Positions 32,613-41,357 of a stretch of DNA of 64,000 bases are shown piece after piece. This DNA is from a virus. A model generated the notes under the pieces. It worked only from the letters and a program-made list of their open reading frames with translations, made no database searches and was not told where the DNA came from. The stretch's first letter is position 1. Each line of letters starts with the position of its first letter. The position numbers and the translations under genes are program-made. Where the stretch lies: positions 89,131 through 153,130 of the IMG/VR virus record IMGVR_UViG_3300032092_000004. One strand, given 5' to 3'.

Positions 32613-33449
32613 TTACTTAAGTAAGTTGTAATACTCTTTAAAGTGTTTGATTCTATCAGGTAAACCAATAGTCCCACCATTCACTCTCTTTGTTACCGCA
32701 GTAACCGTAGCATCGTCAGCACCTTTATCACATATTGCCCACAATTTGTTTGAGTCAAAGAAGAATGCTGCCGAAGCCAAAGGATATTTTGTTGCAACTA
32801 AATCAGGATTAGAAACACAATCTTCACCAATAAATTTTGTGAAGTTAGTATAGTTCGCTTTACCTGTTAATTGAATGTAACCTCTTCCTCTAAACTTAAA
32901 ACCTTCTTTAGATGCTTCATCACCGTTACCCATTCTTGATGCGTAAACACGAGCGGCAATCTTTTCAGGTTGACGAGCGTAAGACTCATTTAGATTACCA
33001 GGGAAATACTTACCGAAGATCTTTTTCAAACCATCCGCAGAGTAATTTAAGTTCTCACTAACCGCTTTGAAATTACCTGATTCATGACCACATTGTGCCA
33101 AAAAATGAGCTAGTCTCAAATTATTTGTGATATTGAATTTTTTCGCGGTGTCAGGAATCTGAGCAAGAACCGCATCAGGAACATGACCTTTTAATTTTTC
33201 AATATTTAATGGACCTCCCGATGGGATAACCACATCCTCTTTGATTACTTCTGTGGTAGGTTTTGACTCACCAAATAGTTTTGCCCATGTTGCATCACCA
33301 ACGATACCATCATCTTTTAAACCATTTGATTTTTGCCAAGCTTTAACCGCAGCTTCTGTTTTAGGTCCAAATTTTCCTATGGCTTCTACGCCTAATTTTT
33401 CTTGGAGTTTTTTTACATCAGCCCCTTCTGATCCAACTTTTAGTATCAT
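32613..33449 (-). CDS. Endolysin: peptidoglycan-binding domain + GH19 chitinase-like domain
   Basis: 278 residues from the ATG at 33449 (MILKVGSEGADVKKLQEKLG). Residues 1-60 are a PG_binding_1 domain (KFGPKTEAAVKAWQKSNGLK, DGIVGDATWAKLFG). The rest is a GH19-type muralytic domain: RLAHFLAQCGHESGNFKAVS, FPGN, RVYASRMGNGDEASKEGFKF, RGRGYIQLTGKANY. The catalytic Glu is expected in CGHESGNF. It degrades peptidoglycan from the inside at lysis. A TATTTATA motif sits 15 bases upstream. Confidence 0.87.
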   Translation of the reverse strand: MILKVGSEGADVKKLQEKLGVEAIGKFGPKTEAAVKAWQKSNGLKDDGIVGDATWAKLFGESKPTTEVIKEDVVIPSGGPLNIEKLKGHVPDAVLAQIPDTAKKFNITNNLRLAHFLAQCGHESGNFKAVSENLNYSADGLKKIFGKYFPGNLNESYARQPEKIAARVYASRMGNGDEASKEGFKFRGRGYIQLTGKANYTNFTKFIGEDCVSNPDLVATKYPLASAAFFFDSNKLWAICDKGADDATVTAVTKRVNGGTIGLPDRIKHFKEYYNLLK

Positions 33450-33464
33450 AATTTTTGATTTTCC

Positions 33465-33472
33465 TATAAATA
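33465..33472 (-). promoter_or_regulatory. TATTTATA late-promoter-like motif
   Basis: Minus-strand ACTATTTATAG, 15 bases before the endolysin start. The extended core is identical to those at 1271 and 5496. Confidence 0.5.
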
Positions 33473-33557
33473 GTAAATTCTCAAACAAAGTAAAGATTTT
33501 AATATAAAAAAAACATCAGTTAGTGATTTTTAAGATACTTATTAGAAAAAGAGAATT

Positions 33558-34157
33558 ATGGGATACACAAGAGAACAGGTCGAGGCTGCCGTCAAAGCCA
33601 AAGGTTATGTTTACTTCGAAGACACAAACAACAAAGGGTTCGATGTAAACATTATAGGTATAAGAAATGCTGCTACTGGTCAAAAGGTAACAAATGCATT
33701 TGATGACTTATTAACAATAAGTTATAAAGATGAAACAGGTGCGTGGAAATATCACGAATGGCCGGCAACCACGGATCCTGGAAAAAAAGGTGTAATGGAA
33801 TATCACAACGCCGCAGGAGTTGCTAGACTTGTTGAAGGACAATACAGAGGTTCACACGGAATCGGTCTTCATCAAGGAAAGTACGAAGCATTAAAACAAG
33901 CAAAAAATGTTAAAGTTTATCGTGACCCAAATCGTGATTTAACTTATGACGAAACAAAAATTGCTGAAGGCGTATTTGGTATTAACATTCACAAGGCTGG
34001 TGCTGACTCAACTTATGTAGAGAATTGGAGTGAAGGATGTCAAGTCTTTAAAAAAGCTGCAGACTTTGAATCTTTTATGAAAATCTGTAGAAAGGCTAGA
34101 GACACTCACGGAAACTCTTTTACTTACACATTGATTGAAAGTTCGGACATAAAATAA
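33558..34157 (+). CDS. L,D-transpeptidase-like cell-wall enzyme
   Basis: 199 residues. The C-terminal half has GSHGIGLHQGKYEAL, then GVFGINIHKAG and WSEGCQVFKK; a His followed by SxGC is the YkuD-type L,D-transpeptidase active-site pattern. It lies divergent to the endolysin, so a wall-modifying or lytic role is likely. No signal peptide seen, so it would be released at lysis or packaged. A variant of the TATTTATT motif (ATACTTATTAG) lies upstream. Confidence 0.65.
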   Translation: MGYTREQVEAAVKAKGYVYFEDTNNKGFDVNIIGIRNAATGQKVTNAFDDLLTISYKDETGAWKYHEWPATTDPGKKGVMEYHNAAGVARLVEGQYRGSHGIGLHQGKYEALKQAKNVKVYRDPNRDLTYDETKIAEGVFGINIHKAGADSTYVENWSEGCQVFKKAADFESFMKICRKARDTHGNSFTYTLIESSDIK

Positions 34158-34186
34158 ATAAAAACTAAAACTTAAAAACCACGTAA

Positions 34187-36094
34187 ATGAAACAATTAAG
34201 AAGTCTGTTATTTGGACTTTTATTTTTATTACCATTCATTGGTAAAGCTCAAGTACCTGCGGCCCCTTCAAACGGATTGTGGGGAATTATTGCATCCCAA
34301 TATCAAGTTGGGACAACCGCACAAGGCACAACAGATGCGAAGATTACATTACAAAACACAACCCTTACAAAATTTGCGGGGGTACAGTTTAGAGTATTCT
34401 ACGATAATGTAGCGTTTACAAATGCAACCGTATCTCTTATCGGATCATCAACAAACTTAGACCTTCAGTTTATCACCAACACAACAAATGGTTACATTAC
34501 CATTACTTTGGTTTATACAGGTCCAAGTGCGACTTATACGATTCCAAATGGTGAGAGATTTTTAATTACCTTTACTCACGCACCAGCAGCAACATTTAAT
34601 AACTTGGCGTCTATTTCCAACTTAACTTGGACAGGACCTCAGTCTTTTACACCATATGCTGCTAAACAAGATGGTATGGATACCACATTAAGTGTTCATA
34701 ACTATGGTGGTGTGTTCACACCTGTTAACTTCGACTATCATGGAACATTCACTAATGTTACAGGTACTTCGGCTAAATATTTAAATTTAGCATTAGAAAG
34801 AAGACCATTCGGTGGAAACACTTGGACACAACATTCTACTTATGTTACAGATATCAACGGAGACTTCAATATTTCAGTTCCATTGGACACAACATATTGG
34901 GATGTAAGATTAGCGATTCAAGGAGACACTATGGGTGTGGGTAATATTATTTCATCAACAGATGCTCAGTTGATTAATCAGTGGGTTCTTGGAAACGGTA
35001 CCATGACTGGTTTTGATTATTATACAGCAGATGTTAACGGATCTAATAACACAACAATATCTGATGTGTGGGGTGTATTTGGTAGAATCTCAGGTAGATT
35101 TACTCAATGGCCTAACAACACAAAAGATGTTAAGTTCTTTACAGCATCTGAATACACAACTATTAACGGATCTGTAACTAACTACACATCAACAATTGCA
35201 GGTGTAACAAACTTTACATTTGATATCTTACCGGGTCAACCTGACTCTGTAGTTTATTATGTAATGGTTCCTGGTGATGCCAACGGAACAGGTTATCATA
35301 TGGCTCGTGTAACTCCTATCGAAGTATTGGTCGGACCAATACCAGGTTTAGAGTCACAAATTTATAATGTAATCGACACCAAAGTTGAGTATGATTTCCC
35401 AACTTCAACAATTGAAGTTAATGTACCTAACATTTCTGTAGATGCAGGAAACTTGGTTGAATTACCAGTTAAAGTTTTTACAAACGGAGAAGTGTTATCA
35501 TCACTTCAGTTTGGATTGAAATACGACACTGACCTATTAGAATTTAAAGGTGTGTATTCTTCATCAAATGCTATGGAATGGATTACATATGTAAATCCAA
35601 ACGATGGTCAAGTTGATTGGGGTGGATTTGATCCTACAAATAATGAACAACCATTAGTGAATGGGGATGAGGTTGTGACTCTACAATTTATTGCTAAACA
35701 ACCACAGAACCTATGGGAAGAAAGTCCTCTTTACACTTCTTTGAAGTTTGCGGGAACGACACAATCTAAAGATCTAACAATTACACCAACAAATGGAATC
35801 CTTCAAGTATTAAAAAGTAATATGGGTGAAGTAGTTGGGAATACAATTTCAGTAGTCCCTAATCCTGTTATTGATGAAGTAACAATTTCATTTGAAGTTA
35901 AAGAAACAACAAATGCAAATCTATCAATTTCAGATGTTGTTGGAAGAAAGTTAATTACGATCTTGGATGGTCAATTACCTAATGGAGAGTATAGCTATGT
36001 TGAGAACTTAGGTAGTTTAGATAGAGGTCTTTACTTAGTTACATTAAGTATGGAAAACGGAGAAACAAAAGTTTCAAAAATTGTAAAACAATAA
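34187..36094 (+). CDS. Exported cohesin/dockerin-like protein with T9SS C-terminal sorting domain
   Basis: 635 residues. Sec signal peptide MKQLRSLLFGLLFLLPFIGKAQ. Residues about 40-130 look like one cohesin-like beta domain. A dockerin-like stretch (YYTADVNGSNNTTISDVW) follows near residue 285, and a second cohesin-like domain (LQFGLKYDTDLLEFKGV) is near residue 440. The last about 80 residues (VVPNPVIDEVTISFEV, ISDVVGRKL, LDRGLYLVTLS, KVSKIVKQ) are a type A T9SS sorting domain (Por secretion tail). It would be exported through Sec and then placed on the host surface through the host T9SS. Such a tail in a phage is unusual. Confidence 0.8.
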   Translation: MKQLRSLLFGLLFLLPFIGKAQVPAAPSNGLWGIIASQYQVGTTAQGTTDAKITLQNTTLTKFAGVQFRVFYDNVAFTNATVSLIGSSTNLDLQFITNTTNGYITITLVYTGPSATYTIPNGERFLITFTHAPAATFNNLASISNLTWTGPQSFTPYAAKQDGMDTTLSVHNYGGVFTPVNFDYHGTFTNVTGTSAKYLNLALERRPFGGNTWTQHSTYVTDINGDFNISVPLDTTYWDVRLAIQGDTMGVGNIISSTDAQLINQWVLGNGTMTGFDYYTADVNGSNNTTISDVWGVFGRISGRFTQWPNNTKDVKFFTASEYTTINGSVTNYTSTIAGVTNFTFDILPGQPDSVVYYVMVPGDANGTGYHMARVTPIEVLVGPIPGLESQIYNVIDTKVEYDFPTSTIEVNVPNISVDAGNLVELPVKVFTNGEVLSSLQFGLKYDTDLLEFKGVYSSSNAMEWITYVNPNDGQVDWGGFDPTNNEQPLVNGDEVVTLQFIAKQPQNLWEESPLYTSLKFAGTTQSKDLTITPTNGILQVLKSNMGEVVGNTISVVPNPVIDEVTISFEVKETTNANLSISDVVGRKLITILDGQLPNGEYSYVENLGSLDRGLYLVTLSMENGETKVSKIVKQ

Positions 36095-36116
36095 ACACAA
36101 AATAAACAAAAACAAA

Positions 36117-36455
36117 ATGTCAGAAGAAACACAAGAGACAAATGACGGAACATGGTCAGGATTAAAAAAGACCATCGTTGGTACATTATCAACAGTAATT
36201 GCTGGTGGTGGAACTTGGTTAGGTGTGATGTTATATGGTGGTGGTGAAGAAGAACCAAAAGAGGAAACAAAAACAGAACAAAATGGAGGTCAAGCACCAA
36301 TCACAATTAATGTACAACAAAACCAAGAGAATAAACAAAAAACTGAGAACAATAATGGTGGTGGTGTAGTTCGTGAAAGAATTATCGAAAGACCGGCACA
36401 ACAACCAGCAACACAACCTGAAAAACCAAAAAAGGTTGAAGAGGAATCTTGGTAA
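36117..36455 (+). CDS. Membrane-anchored Gln/Pro-rich protein, 112 aa
   Basis: One hydrophobic helix near the N-terminus (LKKTIVGTLSTVIAGGGTWLG) followed by a Gln/Asn/Glu/Pro-rich linear region (TINVQQNQENKQKTEN, PAQQPATQPEKPKKVEEESW). No signal-peptide cleavage signal obvious, so the helix is probably a membrane anchor. Unknown role; lies in the exported-protein locus. Confidence 0.5.
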   Translation: MSEETQETNDGTWSGLKKTIVGTLSTVIAGGGTWLGVMLYGGGEEEPKEETKTEQNGGQAPITINVQQNQENKQKTENNNGGGVVRERIIERPAQQPATQPEKPKKVEEESW

Positions 36456-36488
36456 TAAAAAATAAATTATAAAAAAATTAAAAATAAA

Positions 36489-36770
36489 ATGGCACAAAAG
36501 AAAACAAAAAAATCATTCTTGGTTAGAATGTTTATGGATAAAAATGACATCAACGAGAAATCAATTGTAGGTTTTGGATCGTTTTTGATGATGGTGATTT
36601 GTCTTGGTGTTGATATCTACACAGGATTACACGGACAAGAAATGCCAATTAACAAATTCATCTACGATGGTTTTTTATGGATCACTTTAGGTTCATTTGG
36701 TATTGCTTCAGTTGACAAATACTTGTCAGGTAAAAATCAAACTAACGAGGAAGAAGAAGTAGAAGGATAA
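36489..36770 (+). CDS. Two-helix membrane protein (holin-like size), 93 aa
   Basis: Basic N-terminus (MAQKKTKKSFLVRMFMD), two membrane helices (KSIVGFGSFLMMVICLGVDI and FLWITLGSFGIASVDKYL) and an acidic tail. Size and topology fit a class II-like holin, and endolysin genes lie 3 kb upstream, but the sequence is not diagnostic. It could equally be a membrane partner of the exported proteins around it. Confidence 0.5.
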   Translation: MAQKKTKKSFLVRMFMDKNDINEKSIVGFGSFLMMVICLGVDIYTGLHGQEMPINKFIYDGFLWITLGSFGIASVDKYLSGKNQTNEEEEVEG

Positions 36771-37510
36771 TGAAAAGAATACTTTACATATTATCACTTT
36801 TATTGATTGGATGTAAAACAGTACAAGCCCAACCCCCTCAAAAAGGAGGGGGTATTGGCTCTGTTAAGACAGAACAATATGTTGCTGATTTTGAAAAGAA
36901 ACAATCAATAGACTCGGTTGCTGATTACGACGGATCAATTCAGGTTCCCATCCAATTATTAAAGATTGGTATCAACGAAGAACTTTATGAATTATATCCT
37001 GAGTTAAAAGATAAAAGAGTAGGTCTTGGCGTAACGAATATCGTAATCGAATATTTGGAATACACTAACAGATTTATTTTTACCGAAGAAAAGGAAGAGA
37101 TCAAACAAAGAATGATTGCTCAAGACAAAGCATCAGACAAGGGAGTATCTTCAAACAAAATCGAAGTGAAAGGTAATGTTGTATTAGCTAAATACTTTGT
37201 TTATATTGAGGTGTATGATTTCTCGGTATCTGAGGACGAAGTTGTAAAAGTTAATGGACAACAAACTGTAAATCAAACTACAAGATTAGGTCTTCAGATC
37301 AAATTTGTAGATGCTGAAACAAGTCAAGTGATTGTAGGATCAGGACTTGGAGAAGCCGTAACAATTAAAACAACATCAATCTTGGGTGATATCTCAGATG
37401 ATGTTAAATTCAATCAATCAACCGTAGGTATATCTACAAAAAAAGCTTTAGAGACAGCGTCATCAAGAGTTGTAACTAGACTTATATCAAAAGGTGTATT
37501 TCCAAAGTGA
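36770..37510 (+). CDS. CsgG-like lipoprotein (curli-export pore family)
   Basis: 246 residues. Signal peptide with lipobox (MKRILYILSLLLIGC). The mature part has the CsgG-like order: RVGLGVTNIVIEYL, the RFIFTEEKEEIKQRM (CsgG RFxVxER-like) segment, then KYFVYIEVYDF, LQIKFVDAETSQVI and a C-terminal helix KALETASSRVVTRLISKGV. CsgG forms an outer-membrane pore that exports curli subunits. Here it may provide a pore for the adjacent exported proteins (inference). Overlaps the next GTG start by 4 bases. Confidence 0.68.
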   Translation: MKRILYILSLLLIGCKTVQAQPPQKGGGIGSVKTEQYVADFEKKQSIDSVADYDGSIQVPIQLLKIGINEELYELYPELKDKRVGLGVTNIVIEYLEYTNRFIFTEEKEEIKQRMIAQDKASDKGVSSNKIEVKGNVVLAKYFVYIEVYDFSVSEDEVVKVNGQQTVNQTTRLGLQIKFVDAETSQVIVGSGLGEAVTIKTTSILGDISDDVKFNQSTVGISTKKALETASSRVVTRLISKGVFPK

Positions 37511-39159
37511 GAATAAACATTTTAATATCTTTGTTATTTGTCTTATTTAGTTTTTTCAATCTAAACGCACAGACTTATAACTATTCTTACACCGATCCTT
37601 GTACAGGAAATGTAAAAAATATCATAGTCCCCATCAATGGTTCAGTCACGGTGGGGTACTATGGTTTTGTCGAGAACTTTACTCAACAACAATTTACCGA
37701 TGGAACTTTTGAAACTTGGACTAACCAAGTTTTTTCGCAATATCAAGGATCTCCTTGTTCAGAAATAGTAGGACTTGGTGGTCAGATAAACATGGCTCAA
37801 GATGTTGCTTTAAATACAATAGGTATTATCAATTCACTATCGTCTTTAATGGACATATCAAATGGGGCAACAGATTTTCTTAGCGGTAGTTTAACCGCAG
37901 CATCTAACTCTTCTAATACCAATAATTCAGGTAATAAGAAGAATGGGAATAGTTCCCAAAATAATGGAAGTGGAAATAATAATAACGTTACAACAACAAA
38001 TACTAATAACTCCACAACCAATAACAATCAAAACCAAAATAATGGAACAAGTAACACTACTGAAGGAAGTCAAACCACTTCTGGAACAAATGAAACAAGT
38101 TCAAACAACGGAGGAAATGGAACCGCTAATACAAATGTTGGAACTCAAGGTACAACATCAACAGGAGGCTCTACAACTCAAAGTGGATCAAATGAAAATG
38201 GAAATTCACAGGCTGTGTCGCCTATAAACAATCAAAACACTAATACGAATGAAAACAATAGCAATACTACTGTCGGTAGCAATACTGGGGAGTCTAGTGG
38301 GAATGGGACTAGTGGGAATGGTGAAGGAAATAATCAAACGAACCAAGAAGTAACGACTAATGGTTCTAACGGTAATGGTAATTCTGGTGTTGGGAATAAT
38401 AATGAAAACCCACCTAGTGGTGAGGAAACTACAACCCAAACAGAAGAACAAGGTGGTGGACAAACCAACGTTACACAAGGAGCAACAAAAACAGTAAATC
38501 AGAATAGGGAAGGTGGAAAACCCACAGTCATCGCGTCAAGTGACTTTGTGGGTTTTAACTTTCAAAACTCTGAAGTTAAAACAGGATTGAAATTAACAGG
38601 AGGATATCATAACCTGCGTTGGGATGGTGAAACTGCTCGTGGTGGTTTAGTTGATTACGTGTCAGCACAAAAGGGGCCAAACATGACAGGATATCACGCA
38701 TGGATCAACAAAAAAAGTGTTGGACTTTTATCGGGAACTTTATCTTTAGGATTTGAAGGTAGGGGATCTGTCTATGGAACTTTAGCGGGTGGACAAATGT
38801 TCATGTTCCCAAAGATCCCAAGTCTTAAAGCGGTTTATATGGGAACAGTATCATACGGACAAGTTTATAAAACATCATTTTTAGGAACGGCTTTAATTGC
38901 TGGTGGAATGTATGACTTGAAGTTTGGTAAAAGAATAGATGTAAAGTTAATGACTTTATTTGTCTATTCACCATATGTAAGTTACTATAACGATTTAGTA
39001 TTAAAATCTCCTTATGTGATTCTACCAAGTTTGGGTACAAACATCGCAATTACAAAAAGATTTAAATTTAATATAAATGCAGGAGGTGCGTGGGCAATCA
39101 AGGTAAACACTTTAAATTATACAATAACATGTGGAACAAGATTATTAGTTGGACAATAG
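37507..39159 (+). CDS. Exported Asn/Gly/Thr-rich protein with barrel-like C-terminus
   Basis: 550 residues. GTG start overlapping the CsgG-like stop. Signal peptide MRINILISLLFVLFSFFNLNAQ. Residues about 130-330 are low-complexity N, G, T, S and Q. The last about 200 residues alternate polar and hydrophobic residues (LKLTGGYHNLRW, GTLSLGFEGRGSVYGTL, KAVYMGTVSYGQVYKTS), as in an outer-membrane beta-barrel, ending TCGTRLLVGQ. It may be a surface protein using the CsgG-like pore, or a barrel itself. The low-complexity part could act as a spacer or as an amyloid-like fibre. Confidence 0.58.
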   Translation: MRINILISLLFVLFSFFNLNAQTYNYSYTDPCTGNVKNIIVPINGSVTVGYYGFVENFTQQQFTDGTFETWTNQVFSQYQGSPCSEIVGLGGQINMAQDVALNTIGIINSLSSLMDISNGATDFLSGSLTAASNSSNTNNSGNKKNGNSSQNNGSGNNNNVTTTNTNNSTTNNNQNQNNGTSNTTEGSQTTSGTNETSSNNGGNGTANTNVGTQGTTSTGGSTTQSGSNENGNSQAVSPINNQNTNTNENNSNTTVGSNTGESSGNGTSGNGEGNNQTNQEVTTNGSNGNGNSGVGNNNENPPSGEETTTQTEEQGGGQTNVTQGATKTVNQNREGGKPTVIASSDFVGFNFQNSEVKTGLKLTGGYHNLRWDGETARGGLVDYVSAQKGPNMTGYHAWINKKSVGLLSGTLSLGFEGRGSVYGTLAGGQMFMFPKIPSLKAVYMGTVSYGQVYKTSFLGTALIAGGMYDLKFGKRIDVKLMTLFVYSPYVSYYNDLVLKSPYVILPSLGTNIAITKRFKFNINAGGAWAIKVNTLNYTITCGTRLLVGQ

Positions 39160-40127
39160 TATTATTTTGTGTATTCTCACTAAACGCACAAACTTTTACA
39201 TATTCAGGTTACATAAGAAATGCTGATGGTACTGGAGCCGTTAACGTACCAGTAAAATTATACAAAAGAACGACACCTGTAATGAATGGGTTCACATCTC
39301 AAAATAATTACAACGGTCATTCTTATTATAGATCTACAGGATCTATGTTTTGGAATGACGCTAAACAAGCTTGTTTGAATATGGGAGGACACTTAGTTAC
39401 GGTAACAACCGCGGCAGAAAACTCTTTTATATTTGGTTTATGGCCTTCAGGTTGGATTGGATTAACTGATGAAGTAATAGAAGGTCAATGGAGATGGGTT
39501 ACAAATGAAACTTATTCATACACATCTTGGAATGGAGGCGAACCAAACAATGCGGGAAATGAAGATTACGTACAATTCGTGGGAGGGGGTAGATGGAATG
39601 ACTTACCAAACGGAGTTTCACTACCATATGTTTTAGAGTTTGAATACATAGTCACATACACACCATGGGTATTACATCAAACAGTCTACACAAATGCTTC
39701 AGGATATTATAGTTTTTCACAACCAACAAACCCATCAGTTGAATGGTATATTCAATACGACGCACCAACACCTGTTACTACATTACAGCTAACGGATATG
39801 ATCGAGGTTTCAAAGTTAGTTTTAGGGACTACATTAATTAAAAGTATTCACTACCATAGATATGATGTTAACTATGATGGTAGAATAAATGTCGCCGATG
39901 AGAATTACATTAATTTAAGAAGATTTGGGTTTTTAAATGGTTGGGTAAATACAACTCCCGCTCGATATTATACAACTGCACAATACACAACATTAACAAC
40001 AAACACAACAGATATGAGAATAGCAATTCCTGGTGTGTCATCTATAACAATAAACTCACCTGTAAGTGGGGGATCACAAAACTATTACTTGATTGCTTCC
40101 GGGTATAAATCAACAGTTAATTATTAA
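39129..40127 (+). CDS. Exported C-type lectin with dockerin-like module
   Basis: 332 residues. The ATG at 39129 gives a signal peptide (MWNKIISWTIVLFCVFSLNAQ); a longer upstream reading is less likely. A C-type lectin domain spans about residues 55-175: YYRSTGSMFWNDAKQACL, GGHLVTVTTAAENSF, WIGLTDE, GEPNN (EPN sugar-binding motif), and RWNDL (WND). A dockerin-like Ca-loop (YDVNYDGRINVADENYINLR) follows. Its C-terminal half is related to the module in the T9SS protein at 34187. It likely binds a glycan on the cell surface. Confidence 0.72.
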   Translation: MWNKIISWTIVLFCVFSLNAQTFTYSGYIRNADGTGAVNVPVKLYKRTTPVMNGFTSQNNYNGHSYYRSTGSMFWNDAKQACLNMGGHLVTVTTAAENSFIFGLWPSGWIGLTDEVIEGQWRWVTNETYSYTSWNGGEPNNAGNEDYVQFVGGGRWNDLPNGVSLPYVLEFEYIVTYTPWVLHQTVYTNASGYYSFSQPTNPSVEWYIQYDAPTPVTTLQLTDMIEVSKLVLGTTLIKSIHYHRYDVNYDGRINVADENYINLRRFGFLNGWVNTTPARYYTTAQYTTLTTNTTDMRIAIPGVSSITINSPVSGGSQNYYLIASGYKSTVNY

Positions 40128-40579
40128 TGAAAAATATAATCTTACTACTTGGTATGTTACTACTTGGTAACCTCGCAATGGCTCAACAATGTGTTTATGT
40201 TGATTCAGTTTACAACACAGCTAAATTAAAAGAGATGGGAAACAGAGACATTCGTTTTGGTATTAGACAAATTGTTGAAGACGAACTATCTGAAAAGTTC
40301 TGTTTATCTGAAGATGGAAAAGATATTGATGTTGAAGTATATTACTTTGGATTACCAAAGACAACGATCAGAATTGTTGGTGTTGAAAAAACAGAATCAG
40401 TTACACAGGTTGGTGTAAGACTATATTATGATGGTAAATGTTATGAAGGTATTGGAGAATCTGAAACTGAGATCAGAGCAATAATGATTGAAGTAAAAGA
40501 GGGGATGTTACCTTTTGAAAAAATGACTGTATCATCAGCACTTAAGAAGGCTATACACGAAGCTGTTATCAAAATATGA
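40127..40579 (+). CDS. Exported protein, 150 aa
   Basis: Signal peptide MKNIILLLGMLLLGNLAMAQ. The mature part has two Cys (QQCVY near the N-terminus, GKCYEG later) and is alpha/beta (KDIDVEVYYFGLPKTTIRIV). No known family. Overlaps the lectin stop by 1 base and the next gene by 4, so it is part of the exported-protein operon. Confidence 0.55.
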   Translation: MKNIILLLGMLLLGNLAMAQQCVYVDSVYNTAKLKEMGNRDIRFGIRQIVEDELSEKFCLSEDGKDIDVEVYYFGLPKTTIRIVGVEKTESVTQVGVRLYYDGKCYEGIGESETEIRAIMIEVKEGMLPFEKMTVSSALKKAIHEAVIKI

Positions 40580-41028
40580 AAATATGGCAACTTTTGATAT
40601 TATTAATGTTTTGGTCATCATCTTTCTCGCAAATCCGTATTGCGGATGTTGGAGATGGTTGGAAAAATAAAGTAGAACAGGCTTTAGATACCATAAAGAA
40701 ATACGATATTCATAAGTATTATCTGATTATGGAGAACTGTTCTAATGTTGCATATTGGAACGGAGGGTTTTCAACAACAGAGGGAGATAGTACAATTACC
40801 ATTTCAACAAGAGAAATGAAAGATGGAAATATCTATAACATTTCTGTAATACTTGTTCACGAATCTTTACATTTATTCTTCAAAAGATCCAACTTCAACT
40901 TTAAACCAAATCTTGAAGAAGTGGTATGTTATCAACATGAGTTGGAGTTTTTAGAAAAAATACCTTGTGTTGATGATTGGTTAATAGAAAACGCCAAAAA
41001 CAAAATCAAATTTTATTCAAAACCATAG
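40576..41028 (+). CDS. Exported HExxH protein, putative metalloprotease
   Basis: 150 residues. Signal peptide MKIWQLLILLMFWSSSFSQ. The motif VHESLHLFF (HExxH) sits in a helix, about residues 95-103, followed by Glu residues in NLEEVVCYQHELEF that could be the third zinc ligand. This small size resembles a minimal gluzincin/astacin-like fold, not proven. It would act outside the cytoplasm, perhaps processing the exported proteins. Confidence 0.6.
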   Translation: MKIWQLLILLMFWSSSFSQIRIADVGDGWKNKVEQALDTIKKYDIHKYYLIMENCSNVAYWNGGFSTTEGDSTITISTREMKDGNIYNISVILVHESLHLFFKRSNFNFKPNLEEVVCYQHELEFLEKIPCVDDWLIENAKNKIKFYSKP

Positions 41029-41063
41029 TTGATTTCACAACACAAATCATTTATTTTTTAGGT

Positions 41064-41357
41064 ATGAAAAAACTTAAAATAGATCCAAACAAAATTATTA
41101 AAGTAAAACCAAGAATGATCAAAGAAGGTTCTGATGTTGCTCCATTATTTACAATTATACTTGGATTTTTACTTGGTATCGTTTTTATGTCTTTAGTGTC
41201 CTGTGAAGAACAAAAATCACAAAAAGAAATCCCAACAGAAATTACAAATGTAACTGAATACACTTACCAAGAGTGTGAATACATCAAGGTAGGAATTGGC
41301 ACTCGTGCTTGGGGAACACATAAAGGAAATTGTAAAAACCCAATCCACAAAAAATGA
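41064..41357 (+). CDS. Single-pass membrane protein with Cys, 97 aa
   Basis: N-terminal basic part, then FTIILGFLLGIVFMSLVSC, a membrane helix ending in a Cys that could be lipidated, and a short Cys-containing tail (TYQECEYIKVG, HKGNCKNP). The start at 41064 is preferred over an upstream in-frame ATG inside the previous gene. Role unknown. Confidence 0.5.
   Translation: MKKLKIDPNKIIKVKPRMIKEGSDVAPLFTIILGFLLGIVFMSLVSCEEQKSQKEIPTEITNVTEYTYQECEYIKVGIGTRAWGTHKGNCKNPIHKK

Noticed and set aside
36489-36770. Firm holin call
   Set aside because: Only size and two helices support it, and the gene lies within the exported locus, not beside the endolysin.
37797-38478. Open frames opposite or across the Asn/Gly-rich region
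   Set aside because: They are by-products of the low-complexity AAY/GGN codons and have no start signals or neighbours.
34187-41028. Integrated host DNA (prophage boundary) as explanation of the exported locus
   Set aside because: Spacing, overlap style, codon use and strand match the flanking phage genes; no integrase, attachment repeat or insertion sequence is seen at either edge.
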